From Pseudomonas azerbaijanoccidentalis (lineage in GTDB: Bacteria > Pseudomonadota > Gammaproteobacteria > Pseudomonadales > Pseudomonadaceae): a stretch of 64,000 nt of DNA. Positions within the stretch are counted from its first letter, which is position 1, and every line of letters begins with the position of its first letter. Below are positions 44,461 to 53,364 of the stretch, piece after piece. The stretch lies in contig NZ_JAHSTU010000007.1 of assembly GCF_019145495.1 (NCBI RefSeq), positions 186,001-250,000 of the forward strand. Reading direction: 5' to 3'. The translations under genes were made by a program, and so were the position numbers. The notes beneath the pieces were generated by a model that saw nothing but the letters and a program-made list of their open reading frames with translations, did not search any database and was not told the origin of the DNA.

Positions 44461-45342
44461 ATGAAACGACTGCCTCCCCTGCCGGCGCTGCACACTTTTC
44501 TGATTACCGCGCAGTGCTGCAACTTCACCCGGGCCGCCGAGCAACTGCACATCACCCAAGGCGCGGTGAGCCGGCAGATCGCCGGGCTGGAAGATCATCT
44601 GGGTTATGAGCTGTTCATCCGTCAGGCGCGAGGGCTCGATCTGACGGCCGAGGGACGCGAATGGCTGCCACGGGTGCAGCAGATTTTCGGCTTGATCGAC
44701 GAGGCCGTTGAGCAGATCGGCGAGAAGCGCGAAACCCTGCAACTCAAGGCGCCGACCTGCGTCATGCGCTGGTTGCTGCCGCGCCTGTTGCAATGGCAAA
44801 AGGAACGCCCGGACGTGCCGGTGGAACTGACCACCACGGTCAAGCACGGCGTGGATTTTCACCGTGAACAATTTGATGCGGCCGTGATGTACGGCGCGCC
44901 GCCGGACGCTGCACTGGAGTCGCAAAAACTCTTCGATGAGAAACTGACGCCGGTGTGTTCCAGGCCGATGCTCGACGGACCACTGGCATTGCAGACGCCA
45001 GCCGATCTGCAACAGCATCTGCTGTTACACCCCACACGCGATGAGCGTGACTGGAAGGCCTGGTTGAAAGCGGCGGATGTGCGTCTGAGCAATGTCAGCA
45101 AGGGTCAGCATTTCGAAACACTGGATTTGGCGATGTCGATGGCATCTCAGGGGACGGGTGTGGCGATTGGTGATTGGTCGTTGATCGGTGATGACCTGGA
45201 CGCCGGACGACTGGTCATGCCCTTCGAATTGAAGGTGACGACTGGGCTCGCGTATTACCTGGTGTTCCCGGAAAAACCCGAGCCGTCACCGAAGCTGCGC
45301 GAGTTAATGGGGTGGTTGGTGGAGCAGGCGCAGTCGCGTTGA
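44461..45342 (+). CDS. LysR-family regulator (GcvA-like)
   Basis: A 293-residue LTTR. The N-terminal helix-turn-helix NFTRAAEQLHITQGAVSRQI and the first lines LPALHTFLITAQ place it in the GcvA branch; the effector domain has PTCVMRWLLPRL. It is divergent from the decarboxylase-dehydrogenase operon and is its likely regulator. Confidence 0.92.
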   Translation: MKRLPPLPALHTFLITAQCCNFTRAAEQLHITQGAVSRQIAGLEDHLGYELFIRQARGLDLTAEGREWLPRVQQIFGLIDEAVEQIGEKRETLQLKAPTCVMRWLLPRLLQWQKERPDVPVELTTTVKHGVDFHREQFDAAVMYGAPPDAALESQKLFDEKLTPVCSRPMLDGPLALQTPADLQQHLLLHPTRDERDWKAWLKAADVRLSNVSKGQHFETLDLAMSMASQGTGVAIGDWSLIGDDLDAGRLVMPFELKVTTGLAYYLVFPEKPEPSPKLRELMGWLVEQAQSR

Positions 45343-45349
45343 AACAACG

Positions 45350-45426
45350 TAGGAGCTGCCGAAGGCTGCGATCTTTTGATCATGACATTCAAAGTCAAAA
45401 GATCGCAGCCTTCGGCAGCTCCTACA
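45350..45426. repeat. REPIN, GATCGCAGCC family
   Basis: Perfect arms TAGGAGCTGCCGAAGGCTGC and CAGCCTTCGGCAGCTCCTAC between convergent genes. Confidence 0.88.
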
Positions 45427-45438
45427 TCGATTGCGGCG

Positions 45439-46053
45439 TTAGTAGCCGACGGTAAATCGCTGCCGCACATGCTTCGGCGTTTCCACTTCGTCGAGCATCG
45501 CAATTGCGTAGTCGGCAAAGGTAATCCAGCTGCGCCCTTCGCTGCTCACCAGCAAATCATCCTGACCGAGGCGCAATGTCCCGGTGCGCTCGCCTTCGAC
45601 AAATTCGGCCGATGGCGACAGGAACGTCCAGTCCAGATCCTTTTCTTCCCGCAGTTTTCCCAGGAACGCGGCGCCGGCGCTGGCCTCTGCCTTGTAAGCC
45701 TCGGGGAAACCTTCGCTATCGATCACGCGTGTGCCATCGGGCAGCAAAAGCGAACCCGCCCCGCCCACCACCAGCAGGCGTTTGACCCCGGCCTTCTTCA
45801 CCGGCCCAACCACAGCGTTGGCAGGTAGCGTGGCGAAATGCGCCGCACTGATGACCACGTCATGACCGGCGATAGCTGCCTGCAATGCGCTGGCATCGAG
45901 GGCATCGACATCACGGGTGACCACGCCAGCACGCTGGCCGATTTTCGACGTGTCACGGGCGATGGCGGTAACGCTGTGACCGCGACGCAGGGCTTCTTCC
46001 AGCAGTTGGATACCGGCACGACCGGTGGCACCGATGATTGCGATTTTGCTCAT
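45439..46053 (-). CDS. NmrA-like NAD(P)-binding oxidoreductase
   Basis: A 204-residue atypical SDR with the Rossmann IIGATGRAGIQLLEEALRRG at the N-terminus and no catalytic YxxxK in the usual place. VVISAAHFATLP and LLVVGGAGSLLLPDG are typical of the YwnB/NmrA subgroup. It may be a sensor or quinone reductase. It lies 28 bases downstream of the MBL-fold gene on the same strand. Confidence 0.83.
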   Translation of the reverse strand: MSKIAIIGATGRAGIQLLEEALRRGHSVTAIARDTSKIGQRAGVVTRDVDALDASALQAAIAGHDVVISAAHFATLPANAVVGPVKKAGVKRLLVVGGAGSLLLPDGTRVIDSEGFPEAYKAEASAGAAFLGKLREEKDLDWTFLSPSAEFVEGERTGTLRLGQDDLLVSSEGRSWITFADYAIAMLDEVETPKHVRQRFTVGY

Positions 46054-46081
46054 GAACTTCTCCTGTTTATTGAACAGCGAA

Positions 46082-46960
46082 TTACCACTTCATCTCGCCC
46101 TTGGCGACCTTGGCGCTCAGCTCCAGAGAGCTTTCCTCACCCAAGGTCGGGAAGCGTTCTTTCATCGCGCTGATGAGCGCAGCAGAGTCCTTGGCCTTGG
46201 CGGTTTCTTCATCGAAGGCCTTGATGTAATCGGCGGTGAACTGCACCGCGGCCAACGACCGCGCGCTCTTGCCGAGGTAATGGCCCGGCACGATGGTTGT
46301 CGGTTTCAGTGTTTCGATCGAATGCAGCGTAGCCAACCAATCGGCATGGGACTGCGGCGTTTGAGTGTCGGCCATCCACACGTGGATGTTTTCCGCCACG
46401 ACCACCCCGCCGACCACGGCTTTGATCGACGGAATCCACACGAAGCTGCGATCCGGCTGTTTACCTTCCAGGCCGACCACCTGCAATTTCTGCCCTTCGA
46501 GGATCAGGCTGTCGCCTTTGAGTACATCCGGCACGATGGTTTTGGCCGGTACATCGGCGCCCATCTTCGGCCCCCAGAACGCCAGTTTGCCGTCGACGGT
46601 TTGCTTGATGTGATCAACGGTCGGCTGCGAAGCAAGCACCTTGGCCTTGGGGAACGCGGCGGTCAGCGTGTCGAGGCCGAAGTAATAATCCGGGTCGCCG
46701 TGGCTGATGTAAATGGTGGTCAGTTGCTTGCCACTGGCGCGGATATTTTCCACCACCTGTTCGGCCTGGGACTTGCCGAACTGCGCGTCCACCAGAATCG
46801 CCTCTTTCTCACCGCTGACCAGCACCGAGCTCACCGGAAAAATCGCTTTTTCTCCCGGGTTGTAAACGTCCAGCGTCAACGTCGCGGCGCTCGCGTGGGC
46901 GGCAAAACCGAGGGCGGTGGTCGCCAGTAAAATGCGCTTGAGGGAGGTGAAACCAATCAT
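46082..46960 (-). CDS. Exported MBL-fold hydrolase with an altered metal motif
   Basis: A 292-residue protein with an N-terminal signal peptide (cleavage near Ala25). The metallo-beta-lactamase fold is visible, but the canonical HxHxDH is HGDPDY (residues 87-92): Asp89 and Tyr92 replace the second and third histidines. A later His in TTIVPGHYLGKSAR is kept. It may bind a single metal or be catalytically changed. A LysR gene is divergent from it. Confidence 0.83.
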   Translation of the reverse strand: MIGFTSLKRILLATTALGFAAHASAATLTLDVYNPGEKAIFPVSSVLVSGEKEAILVDAQFGKSQAEQVVENIRASGKQLTTIYISHGDPDYYFGLDTLTAAFPKAKVLASQPTVDHIKQTVDGKLAFWGPKMGADVPAKTIVPDVLKGDSLILEGQKLQVVGLEGKQPDRSFVWIPSIKAVVGGVVVAENIHVWMADTQTPQSHADWLATLHSIETLKPTTIVPGHYLGKSARSLAAVQFTADYIKAFDEETAKAKDSAALISAMKERFPTLGEESSLELSAKVAKGEMKW

Positions 46961-47069
46961 CTGCTGCTCCTTGGTTGAAATACGCCTTTGTAGGAGCGAG
47001 CTTAGTTGCCTGACTCAGTACAAAAAATGCGATGCTTGGACATAGTTTGTTTCTGAAATCGGGCAAATC

Positions 47070-47975
47070 ATGGATCGTCTACAAGCAATGCGCGTGTTCG
47101 TTACGGTGGTCGACCTCGGCAGTCAGTCGGCGGCGGCTGATCATCTGGAGCTGTCACGGCCGGTGGTTTCGCGGTATCTGGCGGAACTGGAAGATTGGGT
47201 CGGCGCGCGGCTGATGCATCGCACCACGCGCAAGTTGAGCCTGACCGCCGCCGGCAACGAAGTGCTGCCGCGCTGTCGGCAAATGCTTGAACTGTCCAGC
47301 GACATGCAAGCCGCCGTCAGTGTCCCGGAGGATGCGCCGCGCGGCTTACTGCGGATCAGCGTCAGCACCTCGTTCGGCCAGGCACAACTGGCCGATGCCA
47401 TGACTGCCTACGTCAAACGCTATCCGGGCGTCAGCATCGACATGCAGATGCTCGACCGCACGGTAAACCTGGTGGATGAGCGCATCGACCTGGCGATCCG
47501 CACCAGCAACGACCTGGACCCGAACCTGATCGCCCGTCGGCTGACGGTCTGCCGTTCGGTGATCTGCGCCTCCCCTGCCTACCTGCGCGAGCACCCGACA
47601 CCGCTACGGGTCGAGGACTTGAGCCAGCACAATTGCCTGACCCACTCCTACTTCGGCAAAAGCCTGTGGCATTTCGAGCAGGACGGGGAGCAGGTGTCGG
47701 TGCCAGTGCAAGGCAACATCAGCGCCAACGAGGCCAGCACTTTGCTGCGTGCAGCGATGGCCGGCGCCGGGGTGGCGATGCTGCCCACTTATCAGGCCGG
47801 GGTGCATATCCACAGCGGCGAACTGGTCCGGCTGCTGCCCTCGGCCGAGCCTCGGCAGATGAGCGTGTACGCGGTGTATGCGTCACGCAAACACATGCCG
47901 GCGGCATTGCGCAGTTTGCTGGATTTTCTGGTGGTGCGATTTCCGGAAGAACCGGCGTGGGATATCGGCCTGTAA
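47070..47975 (+). CDS. LysR-family regulator
   Basis: A 301-residue LTTR with helix-turn-helix QSAAADHLELSRPVVSRYLA (about 19-38) and an effector domain ending in the LPTYQAGVHIHSGELVRLLP loop typical of the CrgA-like group. It is divergent from the MBL-fold/NmrA-like unit (109-base gap), the likely target. Confidence 0.92.
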   Translation: MDRLQAMRVFVTVVDLGSQSAAADHLELSRPVVSRYLAELEDWVGARLMHRTTRKLSLTAAGNEVLPRCRQMLELSSDMQAAVSVPEDAPRGLLRISVSTSFGQAQLADAMTAYVKRYPGVSIDMQMLDRTVNLVDERIDLAIRTSNDLDPNLIARRLTVCRSVICASPAYLREHPTPLRVEDLSQHNCLTHSYFGKSLWHFEQDGEQVSVPVQGNISANEASTLLRAAMAGAGVAMLPTYQAGVHIHSGELVRLLPSAEPRQMSVYAVYASRKHMPAALRSLLDFLVVRFPEEPAWDIGL

Positions 47976-47986
47976 CCTGATCCCTT

Positions 47987-48081
47987 GTAGGAGCTGGCGG
48001 AGCCTGCGATCTTTTGATCTTGCTTTTCAGAAGCAACAAAAAACAACATCAAAAGATCGCAGCCTTCGGCAGCTCCTACAC
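47987..48081. repeat. REPIN, GATCGCAGCC family
   Basis: Arms TGTAGGAGCTGGCGGAGCCT and CTTCGGCAGCTCCTACACAA; the left arm has mismatches. Loop is A-rich. Confidence 0.82.
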
Positions 48082-48145
48082 AACTCCCCCACCCTGACCT
48101 ATGCTCAAAGTAATACCCAAGGGTATTCGTTCAGAGGTCAACGCC

Positions 48146-48322
48146 ATGAACATCAAAACAAGAAGGTACCTCGCCATCTTCATCACCTGCGCGGTGACGC
48201 TCGGGTTGTATGGCGCCGCAGCCTGGCGCGTGGAGCAGTTACGCAACCTGCCCCGTGAGTACGCCAGCTGCAACTACGAGCATTGCATTCCCCACAACGC
48301 GACCCTCAACGCCCTCCGTTAG
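48146..48322 (+). CDS. Small single-pass membrane protein, 58 residues
   Basis: MNIKTRRYLAIFITCAVTLG begins with three basic residues and one membrane helix (about 8-25), then a soluble tail RVEQLRNLPREYASCNYEHC with two cysteines. AGAGG lies about nine bases before ATG 48146. Unknown function. Confidence 0.65.
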   Translation: MNIKTRRYLAIFITCAVTLGLYGAAAWRVEQLRNLPREYASCNYEHCIPHNATLNALR

Positions 48323-48330
48323 CGAAGAGG

Positions 48331-49227
48331 TCAGGCGTCGTTGTCCTGATCGGCCTTCAAACGGTCGCGGAACGCCTTTGGCGAGATTCCTACCCGACGC
48401 CGGAACAGGCGCGTGAAGTTGGTCGGATCGGAAAACCCCAACACATCGGACATTTCATAAATGGTCATGCTGGTGTAGGTCAGCAAGCGCTTGGCCTCCA
48501 GCAATTGCCGCTCGTGCATGATCTGCAAGGCCGGCTGCCCCGCCAGCTCACGGCACGTGCCGTTGAGATGGGAGACGGAAATCCCCAGGCGATGGGCCAG
48601 GTCCTCGACCTTGACGTGTTGGCGATAGGTCTCTTCCACCAACTGAATGTAACCGTTGAGGTATTCCCGGGCACGCTGCGGTCGTTGACTTGCAGAGTGA
48701 CGCTGGATCACCTGACGGCTGACCCACACCATGATCACACTGACCAGCGAATGCATGAGCATTTCCCGAGCCGGTTGGTGACTGGTGTACTCGTTCTGCA
48801 ACGCGCTGAACAGGCTGTTGAGGTACTCGCCGTCGGCGCCCGCCGGGTAACTCTCAGCTTGGGCGAGGGCGTTCACCGAATGCCCCAACTGTTGCTGTAA
48901 ATGGGCGATCAACGGCGCGGCAAGGGTCACCACAAACCCTTCGACGTCCTCGGAAAACCGGAACCCGTGCACCGATAACGGTGGCAGGATCTGGATGGCC
49001 GGTTCGCTCAGCTGCGTACGCTTACCTTCGATTTCAAGCTCTGCCTGACCTTTGAATACGAAGAGCAGTTGGCATAAATCGGCATGGCGGTGCGGTTTGA
49101 TTTCCCATTGATGTTCGCGGCTGCGTTTGGAAATGGTTTCACAGTGCAGCAAGTCCGGGGTCGGCCAATCCAGGCTTTCACCGTAGAGCTTGAACACCGG
49201 AATCGAAGGCAGGTCAGGCTTGTTCAT
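48331..49227 (-). CDS. pobR: AraC-family PobR-type regulator
   Basis: A 298-residue AraC-family activator. The N-terminal domain has LLHCETISKRSREHQWEIKP and HRHADLCQLLFVFKGQAELE (cupin-like), and the C-terminal double helix-turn-helix has VEDLAHRLGISVSHLNGTCR and YEMSDVLGFSDPTNFTRLFR. It is divergent from pobA, the standard arrangement for the 4-hydroxybenzoate regulator. ATG 49227 starts MNKPDLPSIPVFKLYG. Confidence 0.88.
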   Translation of the reverse strand: MNKPDLPSIPVFKLYGESLDWPTPDLLHCETISKRSREHQWEIKPHRHADLCQLLFVFKGQAELEIEGKRTQLSEPAIQILPPLSVHGFRFSEDVEGFVVTLAAPLIAHLQQQLGHSVNALAQAESYPAGADGEYLNSLFSALQNEYTSHQPAREMLMHSLVSVIMVWVSRQVIQRHSASQRPQRAREYLNGYIQLVEETYRQHVKVEDLAHRLGISVSHLNGTCRELAGQPALQIMHERQLLEAKRLLTYTSMTIYEMSDVLGFSDPTNFTRLFRRRVGISPKAFRDRLKADQDNDA

Positions 49228-49408
49228 CACTTCAATCCAGGTTTCGGAATAGATGACGGGCGATAATCGCACCGATTGGCAAAATGTACAGGTATCGGCT
49301 CAGTTTTCACCTTCAATTGACAGACCCGCGAGGGAAAAATGCAAGCACTCGATCCATAAAAATCATTCACCGGCCCTGGTCGCGTGAAGCTTGCGAGTCA
49401 TAAAAACA

Positions 49409-50602
49409 ATGAAAACGCTGAAAACCCAAGTTGCCATTATTGGTGCTGGCCCTTCCGGTCTGCTGCTCGGCCAGTTGCTGCACAACGCCGGAATCGACAC
49501 CCTCATCCTTGAACGCCAGACCCCAGATTATGTGCTCGGTCGCATCCGTGCCGGTGTCCTCGAACAAGGCATGGTAGAGCTGTTGCGCCAGGCTGGCGTG
49601 AGTCAACGCATGGACGCCGAAGGGTTGGTCCACGGCGGTTTCGAACTGGCCCTCGACGGGCGTCAAGTGCACATTGACCTGCAAGCCCTCACCGGCGGTA
49701 AAACCGTGATGATCTACGGTCAGACCGAGGTCACCCGCGACCTGATGGCCGCTCGTCAGGTGGCCGGTGCGCAGACTATTTACGAGGCGAGTAACGTCGT
49801 TCCCCACGGTATGAAAACCGACGAGCCGTTCGTGACCTTCGAAAAGGATGGCGAACAGTATCGTCTCGATTGCGATTACATCGCCGGGTGCGACGGTTTT
49901 CATGGCGTCGCCCGACAATCGATTCCCGCCGAGTGCCTGAAAATCTTCGAACGGGTTTATCCGTTTGGCTGGTTGGGGATTCTGGCCGACACCCCACCCG
50001 TCCACGAAGAACTGGTCTACGCCCGTCATGAGCGGGGTTTCGCCCTGTGCAGCATGCGTTCAGAAACCCGCACCCGCTATTACGTACAAGTGCCGGCTGA
50101 CGAAAAGGTCGAAAACTGGTCCGATCAACGCTTTTGGGATGAACTGAAATCCCGACTGCCACAGGCGCTGGCGCAGAAGCTGGTGACCGGACCGTCGATC
50201 GAAAAAAGCATCGCGCCGCTGCGCAGCTTCGTGGTCGAACCCATGCAGTATGGCCGCCTGTTTTTGGTCGGCGACGCCGCGCACATCGTCCCGCCCACCG
50301 GGGCCAAGGGCCTGAACCTGGCCGCCAGCGACGTCAGTACGTTGTTCAACATCCTGCTCAAGGTTTATCGCGAAGATCGCGTCGATCTGCTGGAAAAGTA
50401 CTCGGAAATCTGCCTGCGCCGAGTCTGGAAAGCCGAACGGTTTTCCTGGTGGATGACCTCGATGCTGCACCGTTTCGATGACCACGATGCGTTCAGCCAG
50501 CGCATCACTGAGTCAGAGCTGGACTACTTTGTCGATTCAGAAGCCGGTCGAAAAACTATTGCAGAAAATTACGTCGGGCTTCCCTACGAGGCTATCGAAT
50601 AG
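49409..50602 (+). CDS. pobA: 4-hydroxybenzoate 3-monooxygenase
   Basis: FAD-dependent, NADPH-using hydroxylase converting 4-hydroxybenzoate to protocatechuate. The 397-residue protein has the dinucleotide fold IIGAGPSGLLLGQLLHNAGI, RIRAGVLEQGMVELLR, a DG motif in YIAGCDGFHGVAR, and the GD motif LFLVGDAAHIVPPTGAKGLN. No clear Shine-Dalgarno precedes ATG 49409, but MKTLKTQVAIIG is a usual PobA start. Divergent from pobR. Confidence 0.97.
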   Translation: MKTLKTQVAIIGAGPSGLLLGQLLHNAGIDTLILERQTPDYVLGRIRAGVLEQGMVELLRQAGVSQRMDAEGLVHGGFELALDGRQVHIDLQALTGGKTVMIYGQTEVTRDLMAARQVAGAQTIYEASNVVPHGMKTDEPFVTFEKDGEQYRLDCDYIAGCDGFHGVARQSIPAECLKIFERVYPFGWLGILADTPPVHEELVYARHERGFALCSMRSETRTRYYVQVPADEKVENWSDQRFWDELKSRLPQALAQKLVTGPSIEKSIAPLRSFVVEPMQYGRLFLVGDAAHIVPPTGAKGLNLAASDVSTLFNILLKVYREDRVDLLEKYSEICLRRVWKAERFSWWMTSMLHRFDDHDAFSQRITESELDYFVDSEAGRKTIAENYVGLPYEAIE

Positions 50603-50681
50603 CTAGCTATCGACTTACACTGGCGAGCACTTACCCGCTCGCCTTGCCTCTGCGGGTCAATTTCTGCCCGCAGGTTTTTCC

Positions 50682-52199
50682 GTGACCAATCTCAGCCAGC
50701 CTGAAACGCCCAAACCGGCCATCCGCAGCGTGCTGATCGCGCTGATGCTGGCGATTTTTCTCGGTGCGCTGGACCAGACCATCGTGGCCGTGTCGATGCC
50801 GGCCATTTCCGCGCAGTTCAAGGACGTCAGCCTGCTGGCCTGGGTGATTTCCGGCTACATGGTGGCAATGACGGTGGCGGTGCCGATCTACGGCAAACTC
50901 GGCGACCTGTATGGCCGGCGCAAGTTGATGCTGTTCGGCATGGGCCTGTTCACCCTGGCGTCGGTGTTCTGTGGCATGGCCCAGAGCATGGAGCAACTGG
51001 TGCTGGCGCGGATTTTCCAGGGCATCGGTGCCGGCGGGATGATCTCGGTCAGCCAGGCAATCATCGGCGACATTGTGCCGCCGCGCGAACGCGGTCGTTA
51101 TCAGGGTTACTTCAGCAGCATGTACGCGGTAGCCAGTGTTGCCGGGCCGGTGCTCGGCGGTTACATGACCGAGTACCTGTCCTGGCGCTGGGTGTTCCTG
51201 ATCAACCTGCCACTGGGCCTCGGCGCCTGGCTGGTGGCCAATCGCACCTTGGTCGGCCTGCCGATTCCGCAACGCAAACCTGTCATCGACTACCTCGGCA
51301 CTGTACTGATGATCATCGGCCTGACGGCATTGCTGTTGGGCATCACCCAGGTCGGTCAGGGTCATTCGTGGCGCAGCGCCGAAGTCATGGCATTGCTCGC
51401 CTGCTCCTTGCTGGTATTGGGGTTGTTTGTGGTGCATGAACGGCGTGCGCATGAGCCTTTGCTGCCGATGCATTTATTTGCCAACCGCAATGCAATCCTC
51501 TGCTGGTGCACGATTTTCTTCACCAGTTTCCAGGCAATTTCGTTGATCGTGTTGATGCCGCTGCGCTTTCAGAGCGTCACCGGCGCTGGTGCCGACAGCG
51601 CTGCGTTGCACCTGCTGCCACTGGCGATGGGCCTGCCGATTGGCGCGTATTTCGCCGGGCGCCGGACTTCGGTCACCGGCCGCTATAAACCCATGATTCT
51701 CACCGGTGCCGCGCTGATGCCGATCTCGATTCTGGGCATGGCGTTCAGTCCACCCCAGGCATTTGTGCTGAGCAGCCTGTTCATGTTGCTCAGCGGGATC
51801 GCCTCGGGCTTGCAGTTCCCGACCTCGCTGGTGGGCACGCAAAATTCGGTGGAACAACGCGACATCGGTGTCGCCACCAGCACCACCAACCTGTTCCGTT
51901 CGTTGGGCGGTGCGGTGGGGGTGGCGTTGATGTCGGCGCTGTTGCTGGCGTTGTTGCAGGATTCGAGCTTTGCCCACCTGGCCGGCTCGACGTTGATTGC
52001 CGAAGGTCACTCGGGGAACGTCTTGCTCGACGGTTTGAACGCCGCGCCGGGGGATGCGCAGAATGCTTTGCGTGCCGAATTGCTGGTGACGTTCCGGCAT
52101 TTGCTGATGGTCAGCGCGGCGGTGTCACTGCTGGGGCTGGCGGCGGCGATTGCGATGCCGAACATGTTGTTGCGCGGGCGCGAAGACAAGGTTCGTTAA
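50682..52199 (+). CDS. DHA2-family multidrug efflux MFS transporter
   Basis: A 505-residue, 14-helix transporter (EmrB/QacA type). Motifs: FLGALDQTIVAVSMPAI, GKLGDLYGRRKLMLFGMG and GYMTEYLSWRWVFLINLPLG. GTG 50682 is the start, with GCAGG upstream. No EmrA-like membrane-fusion partner is encoded next to it. Substrate unknown. Confidence 0.92.
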   Translation: MTNLSQPETPKPAIRSVLIALMLAIFLGALDQTIVAVSMPAISAQFKDVSLLAWVISGYMVAMTVAVPIYGKLGDLYGRRKLMLFGMGLFTLASVFCGMAQSMEQLVLARIFQGIGAGGMISVSQAIIGDIVPPRERGRYQGYFSSMYAVASVAGPVLGGYMTEYLSWRWVFLINLPLGLGAWLVANRTLVGLPIPQRKPVIDYLGTVLMIIGLTALLLGITQVGQGHSWRSAEVMALLACSLLVLGLFVVHERRAHEPLLPMHLFANRNAILCWCTIFFTSFQAISLIVLMPLRFQSVTGAGADSAALHLLPLAMGLPIGAYFAGRRTSVTGRYKPMILTGAALMPISILGMAFSPPQAFVLSSLFMLLSGIASGLQFPTSLVGTQNSVEQRDIGVATSTTNLFRSLGGAVGVALMSALLLALLQDSSFAHLAGSTLIAEGHSGNVLLDGLNAAPGDAQNALRAELLVTFRHLLMVSAAVSLLGLAAAIAMPNMLLRGREDKVR

Positions 52200-52203
52200 C
52201 ATT

Positions 52204-52283
52204 AAAAGATCGCAGCCTGCGGCAGCTCCTACATTGGAATGCGTCCACTTGTAGGAGCTGTCGCAGGCTGCGATCTTTTGATC
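52204..52283. repeat. REPIN, GATCGCAGCC family
   Basis: Arms AGATCGCAGCCTGCGGCAGC and GCTGTCGCAGGCTGCGATCT between the convergent transporter and Cache genes. Confidence 0.85.
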
Positions 52284-52284
52284 T

Positions 52285-53133
52285 TCAAGGGCTGTAATAC
52301 CCGACAGCCACCAGAAAATGCCCGACCTTTTTCAGGTACGCATGCTTGTCCTCGACCTTGGAAGTCACCGGGTTCTTCCAGCGGTATTGGTACTCGCCGT
52401 AATCCTGCTTGGCGATCAACGCCAGGATCGGTTCGCCCACCGGTTTGCCTTCCGGGTCCTTGATCTTGCTGAAGTCGGTGTTGATCAAGCGCAGGTTGGT
52501 GCCGTGGGCGACATAACGCTGGGTGTCCAGGTCGACGACAAACACGTAGAGGTCATCCTGCAGATAACCGCCCTTGAGGGAGTTGATCGCCGTCAGCGTC
52601 CCCTTCTCGTCCTTGGCCAGGTCGGTAGCCGCTTTGTTCAGCAACGCCATGGCCTGTTCGGCTGAGGCCCGTGGCAAGTAGTAACCCACCGCGAGAATCC
52701 GCTGACCGACCCGTTGATAGAACACATGTTTGCGCTCGACCTTTCCATCAGCCCAGTTCTGCCAGCGATACTCGGCCTGCTGAATGCCATTGCCCTCCGG
52801 TACCTTGAGGGCGTCCTTGAACGCTTTCTGCAAATCCGGCCCGAGGGTTTCCGAGACATCCCGGCCAATCAATGCCGAAGACGGCCCGCCGCTGGCGAGC
52901 ATCACGCCTTGGGTGTCGAGCACGAAGACATAGCGGTCCTTGTCGACGAATTCGCCCTGACGGCTGAATGCAGCGAACGCCTTGTCGCCATTCTGGTGGT
53001 AATAGGCCAGGGCTTTTTCCAGCAAGGCGATGGCCGCTTTGCTGTCGTCCTTTTCCGTCCCGGCGGCCTGAGCCTGCCCCAGGCACAACAAAATCATGCC
53101 GCCCAGCAAGGCCAGCTTCTGCAGAAACCCCAT
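52285..53133 (-). CDS. Exported double-Cache protein
   Basis: A 282-residue periplasmic protein with a signal peptide (to about Ala24) and two Cache_2-like modules of similar sequence: DRYVFVLDTQGVMLASGG with EYRWQNWADGKVERKHVFYQ, and DLYVFVVDLDTQRYVAHGTN with YQYRWKNPVTSKVEDKHAYL. It is a stand-alone ligand-binding protein without a signalling domain; ligand and partner unknown. Confidence 0.85.
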   Translation of the reverse strand: MGFLQKLALLGGMILLCLGQAQAAGTEKDDSKAAIALLEKALAYYHQNGDKAFAAFSRQGEFVDKDRYVFVLDTQGVMLASGGPSSALIGRDVSETLGPDLQKAFKDALKVPEGNGIQQAEYRWQNWADGKVERKHVFYQRVGQRILAVGYYLPRASAEQAMALLNKAATDLAKDEKGTLTAINSLKGGYLQDDLYVFVVDLDTQRYVAHGTNLRLINTDFSKIKDPEGKPVGEPILALIAKQDYGEYQYRWKNPVTSKVEDKHAYLKKVGHFLVAVGYYSP

Positions 53134-53223
53134 TGCGCATCCCTCGTTCTTGTTGGTGTTTCAAGAGCGTAGACGGCTTGGGGATATGTACGAATATTCA
53201 GGAACCTGTATCACACAGGTTCA

Positions 53224-53358
53224 TGTGTAGCAGCTGCCGAAGGCTGCGTTCGGCTGCGCAGCAGTCGCGAGTTTGGTACTCGCGATCTGTCTGGCCTACC
53301 GAAGTGCCCGGTTTCACGACTGCTTCGCAGCCGAACGCAGCCTGCAGCATCTGCTACA
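53224..53358. repeat. Long composite inverted repeat
   Basis: Arms of about 40 bases (TGTAGCAGCTGCCGAAGGCT... and ...GCAGCCTGCAGCATCTGCTACA) enclose an inner hairpin CTCGCGA.. region. It differs from the REP families elsewhere and fills the gap between two co-directional genes. Confidence 0.7.
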
Positions 53359-53364
53359 GGATGC

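Noticed and set aside
46988..47003. Single TTTGTAGGAGCGAGCTT fragment
   Set aside because: A lone REP half with no partner arm within 100 bases; noted only as a decayed copy.
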